Assembly (NCBI GenBank): GCA_002304785.1
Contig: DBMG01000013.1
Span: 30,881-94,880 of the forward strand
DNA length: 64,000 nt
Origin: Candidatus Accumulibacter sp. UBA704
GTDB taxonomy: Bacteria > Pseudomonadota > Gammaproteobacteria > Burkholderiales > Rhodocyclaceae
Reading direction: 5' to 3'
The translations under genes and the position numbers were made by a program. Positions within the stretch are counted from its first letter, which is position 1. Every line of letters starts with the position of its first letter. Below, piece by piece: positions 25,479-34,346 of the stretch. The notes beneath the pieces are model-generated. The model was not told the origin of the DNA. It saw only the letters and a program-made list of their open reading frames with translations, and searched no databases.

Positions 25479-25879
25479 GCGTATTCAACGTTTTTCAGGT
25501 TGCCGGAAGTGCGCTGACGGCACAATCGATGCGGCTCAATGCCGTGGCCAGTAACTTGGCCAACGCGGACAGTATTGCGGGTCCCGACGGCAAGCCTTAT
25601 CGGGCCAAGCAGGTGGTCTTCGAAGCTACGCCCGTCGCCGGCCAAGCCGCGATGGGAGTCAGGGTCAAGCAGGTAGTTGACGATGCCAGTCCGGGCCGTA
25701 TGGTCTATGACCCGCGCAATCCGGCGGCGAACGAGAACGGCTACGTGACGCTGCCGAACGTGAGTGTGGTGGACGAGATGGTGAACATGATCTCCGCGTC
25801 GCGCTCCTATCAGACCAACGCCGACGTGATGAACACCGCCAAACAACTATTGCTGAAGACCCTGACGCTGGGCCAGTAA
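25475..25879 (+). CDS. flgC: Flagellar proximal rod protein FlgC
   Basis: Rod subunit of 134 residues. N-terminal MSVFNVFQVAGSALTAQSMRLNAVASNLANADS and C-terminal NVSVVDEMVNMISASRSYQTNADVMNTAKQLLLKTLTLGQ match the conserved ends of the FlgC family (segments of a longer match). It overlaps flgB by 4 bases and is followed after 24 bases by flgD. Confidence 0.97.
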   Translation: MSVFNVFQVAGSALTAQSMRLNAVASNLANADSIAGPDGKPYRAKQVVFEATPVAGQAAMGVRVKQVVDDASPGRMVYDPRNPAANENGYVTLPNVSVVDEMVNMISASRSYQTNADVMNTAKQLLLKTLTLGQ

Positions 25880-25903
25880 CGACGAGTTAACGAGGAGACA
25901 AGC

Positions 25904-26584
25904 ATGGCCACTGTTGAAACAACGACGACATCGAGCAGCATTCTTGCTGCGTTGAATTCGCGCGGTTCGGCGTCGACGAGTACCACTACAACCGACGACA
26001 TCCAGAACCGTTTTCTGACGCTTCTGGTGGCTCAACTGGAAAACCAGGATCCGCTGAATCCCCTCGATAACACCGAGATTACCAACCAGCTAGCCCAGAT
26101 GAGCACCGTGCGCGGGATTGAACAACTCAACACCAAACTGTCGTCGCTGGTCGATAGCCTGGGCGAGACACAGGCAGTGCAAGCATCTGCGCTGATTGGC
26201 AACACCGTTCTGGTTCCCGGCGCGAATCTTACCTTGGCAAGCGGTAAGGCCTACGGAGGTGTCAATCTCTCCAGTGCGGCAGACCAGGTGACGGTCAGCA
26301 TTCTCGATAGCACCGGCAAGGTCATACAGACGCAAACTTTGGGTGCCAATGAAGCCGGAAATGTACTTTTCACTTGGGATGGTTCCACCAGCTCAGGAAC
26401 GACAGCCGCCGACGGCACCTATTCTTTCAAGGTGACCGCAACCAAGGGGTCTGCTTCGGTAACGGCAAATGCGTACCAACTTGGCACGGTTTCTGCGTTG
26501 ACACGGAACACGAGCGGAGGCTTCCAGCTGGATCTTGGTTCCTTGGGTAAATTCAATTTCAGCGACGTGCAGCAGGTCTTTTAG
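25904..26584 (+). CDS. flgD: Flagellar hook capping protein FlgD
   Basis: Scaffold for polymerisation of the hook. The 226-residue protein has the conserved N-terminal FlgD region (FLTLLVAQLENQDPLNPLDNTEITNQLAQMSTVRGIEQLN). A FlgD Ig-like/Tudor domain follows, with SAADQVTVSILDSTGKVIQTQTLG and FTWDGSTSSGTTAADGTYSFKV. An AGGAG sequence lies about 10 bases before the ATG. It is released when FlgK replaces it at the hook tip. Confidence 0.95.
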   Translation: MATVETTTTSSSILAALNSRGSASTSTTTTDDIQNRFLTLLVAQLENQDPLNPLDNTEITNQLAQMSTVRGIEQLNTKLSSLVDSLGETQAVQASALIGNTVLVPGANLTLASGKAYGGVNLSSAADQVTVSILDSTGKVIQTQTLGANEAGNVLFTWDGSTSSGTTAADGTYSFKVTATKGSASVTANAYQLGTVSALTRNTSGGFQLDLGSLGKFNFSDVQQVF

Positions 26585-26599
26585 GGACGGGAGCAGGAA

Positions 26600-27883
26600 A
26601 TGTCATTTCAGCAAGGTTTGAGCGGACTGAACGGTGCATCCAAGGCACTGGATGTGGTGGGCAACAACGTAGCCAACAGCAGTACGGTTGGCTACAAATC
26701 GTCCAGCGGTCATTTCTCCGATGTCTATGCGGCCTCTCTCAGTGGGAGCGGCGCTTCTCAGGTGGGTATCGGAACGACGATGTCATCCGTATTCCAGCAA
26801 TTCACCCAGGGCAACATCACGACCACCAACAACTCGCTGGATGTGGCGATCAACGGTGGCGGGTTCTTCAAGGTTTCGCGTGACAACATCATTGCCTATA
26901 CCCGGAACGGCCAGTTTCACGCCGACAACGAGGGCTACATTGTCAATGATCAGAACTACAAGCTGATGGGGTACCTGGCGACACCGACGGGACAAATCGT
27001 TCCATCGGAACCCGCCGAGATTCGTATCGACACAAGCAACATCGCCCCGCAGCCCACCGGTGCGGCGTTGGGCGGAGATGCGGAGATGGTGCTCAACCTT
27101 AATTCCAGCAAGGATGTTCCCTCGGTCAGTCCGTTCAATTTCAACAATCCCCTGTCCTATACCTATTCGACCGCGCAGACGGTATACGACACGCTGGGCG
27201 TCGATCACAACATTACCTACTACTTCGTCAAGACGTCGACTCCTGGTCAGTGGGATGTGCACGCGACGCTTGATGGAGCAAATCCCGTAGCGATGGGCAG
27301 CATGAATTTCAATACGAGTGGTACGCTTGTCAGCGTAACGGATACGGCCACACCTCCCAACACCCTTACAACCAACGTGCTTCCGTTGCCGTCAACGTGG
27401 ACGATCAGCACAGGCGCCGCTACACCCTTGGGCTCCGGGCAGCCGAACTGGAATATCGATTTCACGGGCTCTACTAGCTACAGCGGTGACAGTACGGTCA
27501 ATTCCCAGCGTCAAGGAGGGTACGCGCAGGGATCGCTCTCCGGCATCAGCATCGGCTCTGACGGTGTGATTCTTGGCAACTACAGCAACGGTCAGACCAA
27601 AAATCTGGCTCAGGTTGTCCTGACGACCTTCCCGAATCCGAATGGCCTGCTCAATATCGGAAACAATCTTTTCCAGTCTTCTTCGACAGCAGGACAGGGG
27701 TTGGACGGCGCTCCCGGAGCCGGTTCGCGTGGTGTCCTTCAGGCTGCTGCCGTTGAGGAGTCCAACGTCGATCTGACGGCCGAACTGGTCAACATGATCA
27801 CCCTGCAGCGCAACTACCAGGCGAACGCGCAGTCGATCAAGACTCAGGACCAGATCATGCAAACGCTGGTCAATCTGCGTTGA
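26600..27883 (+). CDS. flgE: Flagellar hook protein FlgE
   Basis: Building block of the hook. The 427 residues begin MSFQQGLSGLNGASKALDVVGNNVANSSTVGYKSS and end with the conserved ELVNMITLQRNYQANAQSIKTQDQIMQTLVNLR (segments). The internal SLDVAINGGGFFKV motif marks the D1 domain. The centre is Ser/Thr/Gly-rich and variable. It lies directly after flgD (16-base gap, AGGAA ribosome-binding site). Confidence 0.97.
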   Translation: MSFQQGLSGLNGASKALDVVGNNVANSSTVGYKSSSGHFSDVYAASLSGSGASQVGIGTTMSSVFQQFTQGNITTTNNSLDVAINGGGFFKVSRDNIIAYTRNGQFHADNEGYIVNDQNYKLMGYLATPTGQIVPSEPAEIRIDTSNIAPQPTGAALGGDAEMVLNLNSSKDVPSVSPFNFNNPLSYTYSTAQTVYDTLGVDHNITYYFVKTSTPGQWDVHATLDGANPVAMGSMNFNTSGTLVSVTDTATPPNTLTTNVLPLPSTWTISTGAATPLGSGQPNWNIDFTGSTSYSGDSTVNSQRQGGYAQGSLSGISIGSDGVILGNYSNGQTKNLAQVVLTTFPNPNGLLNIGNNLFQSSSTAGQGLDGAPGAGSRGVLQAAAVEESNVDLTAELVNMITLQRNYQANAQSIKTQDQIMQTLVNLR

Positions 27884-27923
27884 TCGAAATGGCTAGGCAT
27901 CGACGACTCAAGGAACAGCGCGC

Positions 27924-28664
27924 ATGGACAGACTGATCTATACCGCAATGACCGGCGCCAGGCACGCGTTCCTGCAGCAGGCCGGTGTCGCGCAAAATTT
28001 GTCCAATGCCTCGACGATCGGCTATCGCGCCATGGAACACCGGTTCCGCTCGGTTCCGGTGCAAGGCGAAGGCATGCCAACGCGGGCCTTCGTGGTCGAT
28101 GCTTCGGTGGCCGATGTTTTCGATCAGGGGCCCCTGATGGCCACCGGCCGCCCGCTCGACGTGGCGGTCCAGGGAGCCGGCTGGATCGCCGTGGAGACCG
28201 CGGCCGGCCAGGAGGTTTATACCCGGGCGGGCAACTTGCAGATCAATGCCAACGGGCAACTGCAGACGGCCAGTGGGCTTAATGTCCTGAGCGACGGCGG
28301 GCCGATCGCCATCCCGCCGGATACGAACATCACCATTTCGCCGGATGGAACGATTTCGTCGGTCCCGCTTTTCGGGACGCCGAACACCGTGAATATCGTG
28401 GCTCGCATCAAGCTGGTCAATCCTCCCGAAACTGACATGGTACGCGGCGACGACGGCCTGTTCCGGACACGTAACGGGCAGCCGGCGGATACCGATGAGG
28501 CGGTACGGCTGGCGCCTGAGAGTCTCGAAGGTAGCAATGTCAATCCCGTGGATTCGATGGTCAGCCTGATCAGCCTGGCCCGGCAGTTCGAGATGCAGAT
28601 CAAGATGTTGCAGACTGCCGACAGCAATGCGGCGAAGGCGAACCAGATCCTCACGATGAACTAA
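27924..28664 (+). CDS. flgF: Flagellar proximal rod protein FlgF
   Basis: Rod subunit (246 residues) of the basal-body FlgEFG family. It has MDRLIYTAMTGARHAFLQQAGVAQNLSNASTIGYR at the N-terminus, RPLDVAVQGAGWIAVE in the middle and NPVDSMVSLISLARQFEMQIKMLQTADSNAAKANQIL at the C-terminus. Its NLSNASTIGYR departs slightly from the usual NLANVNT-GF/Y but is within family variation. It is followed by flgG. Confidence 0.95.
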   Translation: MDRLIYTAMTGARHAFLQQAGVAQNLSNASTIGYRAMEHRFRSVPVQGEGMPTRAFVVDASVADVFDQGPLMATGRPLDVAVQGAGWIAVETAAGQEVYTRAGNLQINANGQLQTASGLNVLSDGGPIAIPPDTNITISPDGTISSVPLFGTPNTVNIVARIKLVNPPETDMVRGDDGLFRTRNGQPADTDEAVRLAPESLEGSNVNPVDSMVSLISLARQFEMQIKMLQTADSNAAKANQILTMN

Positions 28665-28688
28665 CCTTACTGGCACAGGACACACACG

Positions 28689-29471
28689 ATGATTCGCTCC
28701 CTCTGGATAGCACGCACCGGCCTCGACGCACAGCAAACGAGCCTGGACGTGATTGCCAACAACCTGGCCAACGTCAGCACCAACGGCTACAAGCGTGCGC
28801 GCGCCGTGTTCGAGGATCTGCTTTACCAGACGATGCGCCAGCCCGGGGCGCAGTCGTCGCAGTCGACCGAAATCCCCAGCGGCCTGCAACTGGGTACAGG
28901 TGTCCGTCCGGTGTCGACAGCCCGGATTCAAACCCAAGGCTCGCTGCAGCAGACGGGCAACGAACTCGATGTGGCGATCGACGGCGCAGGTTTCTTGCAG
29001 GTGCTGTTGCCCGATGGAACGACCGCTTATACGCGGGACGGCTCGTTGCAGAGAAATGACCAAGGGCAACTCGTGACCTCCAGTGGCTATACGATCCAGC
29101 CGACCATCACCATCCCGGCCAACGCGACGACCGTGACCATCGCCAAGGATGGCGTGGTGAGCGTGGTGCAGGCCGGTTCGACCGGTACGACTCAGATCGG
29201 CTCGCTGCAAGTGGCCACTTTCATCAACGTCGGCGGTCTGCAGAGCATTGGCGAAAACCTCTATCTGGAAACAGCGTCGAGCGGTACCCCGACACCGAGC
29301 ACACCGGGGCAGAATAGCGCCGGCGTGCTTTACCAAGGCTATGTTGAGACTTCAAACGTTAACGTGGCCGAAGAAATGGTCAGCATGATCCAGACTCAGC
29401 GGGCCTACGAACTCAATACCAAAGTGGTGTCGACATCCGACCAGATGCTCGCCAAGCTGACCCAACTTTGA
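28689..29471 (+). CDS. flgG: Flagellar distal rod protein FlgG
   Basis: Distal rod subunit of standard length (260 residues). It begins MIRSLWIARTGLDAQQTSLDVIANNLANVSTNGYKR and ends TSNVNVAEEMVSMIQTQRAYELNTKVVSTSDQMLAKLTQL (both highly conserved, quoted as segments). The distal rod passes through the P and L rings encoded just downstream (flgI, flgH). Confidence 0.97.
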   Translation: MIRSLWIARTGLDAQQTSLDVIANNLANVSTNGYKRARAVFEDLLYQTMRQPGAQSSQSTEIPSGLQLGTGVRPVSTARIQTQGSLQQTGNELDVAIDGAGFLQVLLPDGTTAYTRDGSLQRNDQGQLVTSSGYTIQPTITIPANATTVTIAKDGVVSVVQAGSTGTTQIGSLQVATFINVGGLQSIGENLYLETASSGTPTPSTPGQNSAGVLYQGYVETSNVNVAEEMVSMIQTQRAYELNTKVVSTSDQMLAKLTQL

Positions 29472-29480
29472 GGCGTGAAG

Positions 29481-30140
29481 ATGGCTAGAGTCCTTCTGTT
29501 GCTGGTTTCAACGGTCGTTTTGGCCGCCTGCACTACGGTGCCGCCAACAAATGTGCATCAGCCGATGACGGTTCGTCCGCAGCCACGTAACGAGGCGCTG
29601 GCCAACGGCAGCATTTATCAGTCCGGATCGTCGCGTACGCTGTTCGAGGACCGTCGCGCTCGTTACGTCGGCGATACGATGACTATCGTCATCGCCGAAA
29701 CGACCTCCGCATCGACCAAGTCGAATACCAATGTCAGCAAGGCGTCCAACATCAGCGCGTCGGTTCCGACGGTCAGCGGTCTTCCGGGCAAGTCGTTCCA
29801 AGGCATTGGCCTGTCGGCAGAGACTTCGAATACCTTGGCGGGCAAGGGCGACGCGGCGGCCAATAACGTCTTCACCGGCAACATCGCGGTAACCGTGATT
29901 GAAGTCATGCCTAACGGAAACCTGCTGGTTTCCGGCGAAAAACAGGTGTCGATCGGCCATGGCACTGAATACATCAGGCTATCCGGCGTGGTGAATCCTT
30001 ATTTCATCAGCACGGCCAACACGATCAGTTCGGCGAACGTGGCCGATGCACGCATCGAGTACAAGGAGAGTGGAGCCATCAGCGAGGCGCAGATCATGGG
30101 CTGGCTGGCGCGCTTCTTCCTTTCCGTCCTTCCGTTCTGA
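29481..30140 (+). CDS. flgH: Flagellar L-ring lipoprotein FlgH
   Basis: Outer-membrane bushing of the basal body. The 219-residue precursor has a lipoprotein signal with lipobox LAAC (VSTVVLAACTT). The conserved core SGSSRTLFEDRRARYVGDTMTIVI, VTVIEVMPNGNLLVSGEKQV and RLSGVVNPYFIS follows. The C-terminus is typical: YKESGAISEAQIMGWLARFFLSVLPF. ATG at 29481 is chosen over GTG at 29475 because of the AGG spacing. Confidence 0.96.
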   Translation: MARVLLLLVSTVVLAACTTVPPTNVHQPMTVRPQPRNEALANGSIYQSGSSRTLFEDRRARYVGDTMTIVIAETTSASTKSNTNVSKASNISASVPTVSGLPGKSFQGIGLSAETSNTLAGKGDAAANNVFTGNIAVTVIEVMPNGNLLVSGEKQVSIGHGTEYIRLSGVVNPYFISTANTISSANVADARIEYKESGAISEAQIMGWLARFFLSVLPF

Positions 30141-30147
30141 TCGGGAA

Positions 30148-31284
30148 ATGGATATCGTCATGAACAGTATATCCGGCAAATTGCTTCGCTCCCTGGCAAT
30201 TCTTGCCTGTTGCACCTTGCCGTTGGGCCAAGGCCTTGCGGCCGCCGAGCGTATCAAGGACTTGGCCACGGTGCAGGGTATCCGCAACAACCAGCTGGTG
30301 GGTTATGGACTCGTCGTCGGTCTCGACGGGACAGGCGACGAGACGACGCAGACCCCCTTCACCACGCAAAGCATCATCAACATGCTGGCGCAATTGGGAA
30401 CAACGCTGCCGACCACCCTCTCTTTGCAGCTGAAGAACGTTGCCGCGGTGATGGTCACGGCCAACCTGCCGGCATTTGCCAGGGTCGGCCAGCCGATCGA
30501 CGTGACAGTTTCGTCGATGGGCAATGCCAAGAGTTTGCGGGGCGGCACGCTGATCATGACGCCGCTCAAGGGGGCGGACGGGCAGGTCTATGCCCAGGCG
30601 CAAGGGAACCTGATGGTCGGTGGTGCCGGGGCGTCCGGTGGCAAGAGCAAGACGGTGGTTAACCATCTTCTGGCGGGGCGCATCGTTGGCGGGGCAACCG
30701 TCGAGCGAGAAGTACCGACGTTGCTCGGCCAGGGGCCCTTCGTTCATTACGAGTTGGCAACCACGGATTTTGGCACGACGCAGCGCGTGGTCGAGGCGAT
30801 CAACCGGGAAATGGGCCTCGGCACGGCGGAAGCACTCGATGGTCGTGTCGTCCGGGTCCAGGCGCCGGAGGATGCGAATGCGCGCGTGGCGTTCATGGGG
30901 CATGTCGAGAATATCGAAGTCCGACCGATGAAGATGATGGCCAAGGTGATCGTCAATCCGCGTACCGGGTCGGTGGTGATGAACCAGATGGTGACCATTG
31001 AAACCTGTGCCGTTGCCCACGGTTCGCTTTCGGTCGAGGTCAAGACGGAGCAACAGGTGAGTCAGCCCAACGCGTTCGCTGCCGGTCAGACGGTAGCGAC
31101 GACAGCCGCCGACATTTCGATCAAGCAGGGCAGCGGCGCACTGATGGCGGTGAAAGCGGGAGCCAATCTGTCCGACGTCATCAAGGCCATCAATGCCCTC
31201 GGGGCGAATCCGCAGGATCTGTTGTCGATCCTGCAGGCGATGAAAGCAGCGGGGGCTTTGCGAGCGGACCTGGAAATTATCTGA
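30148..31284 (+). CDS. flgI: Flagellar P-ring protein FlgI
   Basis: Periplasmic ring around the rod, assembled with FlgA. The 378-residue precursor has a Sec signal peptide (LLRSLAILACCTLPLGQGLAAA) and the conserved mature start ERIKDLATVQGIRNNQLVGYGLVVGLDGTGD. GTLIMTPLKGADGQVYAQAQG and the C-terminus DLLSILQAMKAAGALRADLEII are also typical. An upstream open extension into flgH is rejected. ATG at 30160 is an alternative start. Confidence 0.96.
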   Translation: MDIVMNSISGKLLRSLAILACCTLPLGQGLAAAERIKDLATVQGIRNNQLVGYGLVVGLDGTGDETTQTPFTTQSIINMLAQLGTTLPTTLSLQLKNVAAVMVTANLPAFARVGQPIDVTVSSMGNAKSLRGGTLIMTPLKGADGQVYAQAQGNLMVGGAGASGGKSKTVVNHLLAGRIVGGATVEREVPTLLGQGPFVHYELATTDFGTTQRVVEAINREMGLGTAEALDGRVVRVQAPEDANARVAFMGHVENIEVRPMKMMAKVIVNPRTGSVVMNQMVTIETCAVAHGSLSVEVKTEQQVSQPNAFAAGQTVATTAADISIKQGSGALMAVKAGANLSDVIKAINALGANPQDLLSILQAMKAAGALRADLEII

Positions 31285-31313
31285 CGGGTCTGAAAATTGC
31301 TAGTGATCAGCTT

Positions 31314-32249
31314 ATGAAAGCTGACGATCTCAATGCCAGACGTTTTGTCCTCGACACCAAGACCACGTCGGATCTGCGCCTGAAACTCAAACAGGATCCT
31401 CAAGCCGGGCTGAAACAGGCGGCGCAGCAGTTTGAAGGCCTGCTCCTGCAGATGATGCTCAAGAGCATGCGCGATGCGACACCGCAGAATGGTCTGATGG
31501 ACAACGATCAGACTCGTTTCTTCACGTCGATTCTCGATCAACAATTGGCCCAAAACCTCTCCGCCCAAGGCAAGCTGGGGTTTGCCAAACTGATCGAACA
31601 ACAGTTGGGAAAGAACCTTGTGCCGGGAAGCGGCGATGCGGTGAGTTCGTCGCTCGGCCAGTTACAGCAGACTCTGGCGGAGCGACGGGCGGCAAGTTCT
31701 GCCGCTTCGCTTGCCGGTGGGGCGGAGCGCGTGCGCAACTCATACGGCAGCGCCGTCGATGTTTCAGAGGGCGGTTCGGTGAGCGGACGCGATTTCGTCA
31801 ACCGTGTCTGGCCGCATGCGGTCGACGCTGCAAAGAGCCTGGGCGTGCCGCCGCACTTTCTGGTGGCGCATTCGGCGCTGGAGAGCGGTTGGGGCAAGAG
31901 CGAAATCCGCGCGCCGGACGGATCTCCAACCTACAACGTTTTCGGAATCAAAGCCGGGCGCAGCTGGCAAGGCGCATCGGTCGAAGTCCAGACGACCGAG
32001 TATGTCGATGGCGTCGCGCAAACGACGCGCGAGAAGTTCCGTGTCTATGGCTCCTATGGGGAAGCCTTCCAGGACTACGCGAACCTGCTGCGCGGCAGTC
32101 CCCGTTTCTCAGGTGTGCTTGGGCAGCAGGATGGCACGCGGTTTGCGAATTCCCTGCAACAGTCCGGCTATGCCACCGACCCGCTCTACGCCGACAAACT
32201 CGGCAGGATCATCGGTGGCACGACGCTGCGGCAGGCGTTGGTTGGTTGA
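31314..32249 (+). CDS. flgJ: Flagellum-specific muramidase and rod cap protein FlgJ
   Basis: A two-domain protein of 311 residues. The N-terminal rod-capping domain (AAQQFEGLLLQMMLKSMRDATP, FFTSILDQQLAQNLSAQ) supports rod polymerisation. The C-terminal glucosaminidase domain (from about 160) opens the peptidoglycan. It shows HFLVAHSALESGWGKSEIR with the catalytic Glu, then YNVFGIKAG and FRVYGSYGEAFQDYANLL. Both domains are complete. It is the last gene of the sigma-54 flgB operon; flgK follows with its own sigma-28 promoter. Confidence 0.95.
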   Translation: MKADDLNARRFVLDTKTTSDLRLKLKQDPQAGLKQAAQQFEGLLLQMMLKSMRDATPQNGLMDNDQTRFFTSILDQQLAQNLSAQGKLGFAKLIEQQLGKNLVPGSGDAVSSSLGQLQQTLAERRAASSAASLAGGAERVRNSYGSAVDVSEGGSVSGRDFVNRVWPHAVDAAKSLGVPPHFLVAHSALESGWGKSEIRAPDGSPTYNVFGIKAGRSWQGASVEVQTTEYVDGVAQTTREKFRVYGSYGEAFQDYANLLRGSPRFSGVLGQQDGTRFANSLQQSGYATDPLYADKLGRIIGGTTLRQALVG

Positions 32250-32259
32250 TTGAGACCCC

Positions 32260-32286
32260 TAAATAAACCGGCCCCGATGCCGTAAC
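32260..32286 (+). promoter_or_regulatory. Sigma-28 (FliA) promoter of flgKL
   Basis: TAAATAAA, 11-base spacer, GCCGTAAC. The TAAA-N15-GCCG core is exact, while the last bases of the -10 differ from GCCGATAA. It ends 24 bases before the flgK ATG. The same GCCGTAA variant occurs before the octapeptide-repeat gene at 60361. Confidence 0.72.
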
Positions 32287-32310
32287 TTGTAGGGAAGAGG
32301 AGAGTGTTCC

Positions 32311-34329
32311 ATGGGTTCAGGAATTTTCAGCATCGGCGCCTCGGCGTTGCAGAACGCGCAATTGGGGCTGGCGACGACGTCACACAATATTTCCAATGCC
32401 AGCACGGCGGGGTACAACCGTCAACGTATCGTTCAGGTGGCGAATGCCGCTACGCTGACCGGTTCCGGTTATGTTGGCCGCGGGGCGCATGTATCGAACA
32501 TCGAGCGCATCTACAGCAGCTATCTGGTCGCGCAGGTCAACGTGGCGCAGTCCTCGGTAAGCAAGCTTGAATCCTATTCGACGGCGATCAGCCAGCTCAG
32601 CAGTGTGCTTCTTGACGACAGCGCCGGGTTGTCTTCTGCCCTGGAGGGATTCTTCACCGGCGTGCAGCAAGTCAATTCCGCCCCCTCGTCGTTGACGACC
32701 CGACAGACCATGGTCTCAGCGGCGAATACGCTTACAGCGCGATTCCAGAGCCTGAGCTCGTTGGTCAGTTCGCAGTACCAGAGCATCAACGGACAGGTCC
32801 AAGGCTACGTCAATTCGATCAACTCGTACTCGGAACAGATCGCGACGCTGAACAAGCAGATCATCGTCGCCGAATCATCGAGCAATCAGATACCCAACGA
32901 TCTTTATGATCAGCGTGACCAGCTGGTTGCCGAACTCAACAAACTGATCGGAGTAAAGACCACAACCAACAGCAACGGCTCGTACAACGTCTTTTTCGGC
33001 AATGGGCAGCAACTGGTCGTGGGTACCAAGGTTTCCTCGCTGGCTGCTATTGCCTCGTCGGACGATCCGAGCCGCCTGACCGTCGGTATCGTCAATCCCT
33101 CTGCAACCGTCGAGCTGCCGGAATCGGTGATTACTGGAGGCAGCCTTGGCGGCATTCTCCAATACCGTTCGGAAACCCTGGACACGGTGGCAAATGAACT
33201 CGGGCGCACGGCCGCGTCGCTGGCGCTCACCTTCAACGCGCAGCATGCGCTGGGGCAGGATCTGCTCGGCAACATCAAAGACGATTCGTCTTTCGTCGCC
33301 GATTTCTTCAAAGTAACTACCCCGACGGTGATCGCCAACACGAACAATCCTCTCGGGTCGGCCGAAGTGACGGCGGAGTTTTCGCCGGCGTCGTACAGTT
33401 CGGACGGAACCTTCTACACGAACCTTACGACGAGCGACTACCGCCTGACCTCCGACGGAAGTAGCCTGACGCTGACGCGTCTTTCCGACAACGTCAGCTG
33501 GAGCGCGGCGGACATACCCGCCCTGAATACGGCGATCGAAACGAGTTCGCAAGGATCTCAGGGCTTCACGCTCTCGTCGACGGGTACTTTCCCGGCGGGG
33601 TCGAGCTATCTGATCCAGCCGACCCGATTGGCGGCGCAAAGTGTTGAGGTGAATTCCGCAATTGCCGCCGATGTTCGCCAGATTGCAGTCGCCGCGCCGA
33701 TTCGTGCCTCGGTCGGAACGTCGAATACCGGGACGGCGACGATTACGGCTGGGAGCGTTGTGCCAGGCTACTCCGCGCCGGCATCCGGATCGCCGGTGAC
33801 GCTTACCTACAGCAGCAGTAACGGCGGCGAACTGACCGGTTTTTCATCGTATCCGGTGACTGTCACGGCCAATGGGGTAACGTCCACGATCAATTCCGGC
33901 GCGGTTCCTTATACCACCGGTGCGACGATCTCGTTCGCCGGAATGAGTTTTACGATCAGCGGCACGCCGAAAAACGGAGATACGTTCGTCATCGCGAAGA
34001 ACACGAATGGCGTGTCGGACAACCGCAATTCACTGTTGCTCGCGCAGCTCCAGAGCGCGAAGACGATGGCCGGCAACACGGCGAGCTATTCGACCATCTA
34101 TGCGCAATTGGTGAGCAGCGTCGGCAACAAGGGCGGCGAAGTGCAGACGATCCTTACCGCGCAGACGACGTTCCTCTCTGAAGCACAGAGCGCACGCGAT
34201 TCCGTCTCGGGAGTCAACCTCGATGAGGAAGCGATCAAGCTGCTCGAATATCAACAGTCGTATCAGGCGGCGGCGAAGATGCTGGAGATCGCTTCCAAGC
34301 TCTTCGATTCGCTTCTCTCGATCGGTTAA
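32311..34329 (+). CDS. flgK: Hook-filament junction protein FlgK (HAP1)
   Basis: First junction protein between hook and filament. The 672 residues have the conserved N-terminus IFSIGASALQNAQLGLATTSHNISNASTAGYNRQR and the C-terminal DSVSGVNLDEEAIKLLEYQQSYQAAAKMLEIASKLFDSLLSI (segments). The long Ser/Thr-rich middle (about 330-560) is variable and makes it larger than the E. coli form (547). It is exported with FlgN as chaperone. Ribosome-binding site GAGGAGAG. Confidence 0.96.
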   Translation: MGSGIFSIGASALQNAQLGLATTSHNISNASTAGYNRQRIVQVANAATLTGSGYVGRGAHVSNIERIYSSYLVAQVNVAQSSVSKLESYSTAISQLSSVLLDDSAGLSSALEGFFTGVQQVNSAPSSLTTRQTMVSAANTLTARFQSLSSLVSSQYQSINGQVQGYVNSINSYSEQIATLNKQIIVAESSSNQIPNDLYDQRDQLVAELNKLIGVKTTTNSNGSYNVFFGNGQQLVVGTKVSSLAAIASSDDPSRLTVGIVNPSATVELPESVITGGSLGGILQYRSETLDTVANELGRTAASLALTFNAQHALGQDLLGNIKDDSSFVADFFKVTTPTVIANTNNPLGSAEVTAEFSPASYSSDGTFYTNLTTSDYRLTSDGSSLTLTRLSDNVSWSAADIPALNTAIETSSQGSQGFTLSSTGTFPAGSSYLIQPTRLAAQSVEVNSAIAADVRQIAVAAPIRASVGTSNTGTATITAGSVVPGYSAPASGSPVTLTYSSSNGGELTGFSSYPVTVTANGVTSTINSGAVPYTTGATISFAGMSFTISGTPKNGDTFVIAKNTNGVSDNRNSLLLAQLQSAKTMAGNTASYSTIYAQLVSSVGNKGGEVQTILTAQTTFLSEAQSARDSVSGVNLDEEAIKLLEYQQSYQAAAKMLEIASKLFDSLLSIG

Positions 34330-34346
34330 GGACGGCGGGTAAAGTC

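Noticed and set aside
27870..29336. 488-codon minus-strand frame opposite flgF and flgG
   Set aside because: His/Arg-rich shadow of two conserved rod genes, a common result of GC-rich codon use.
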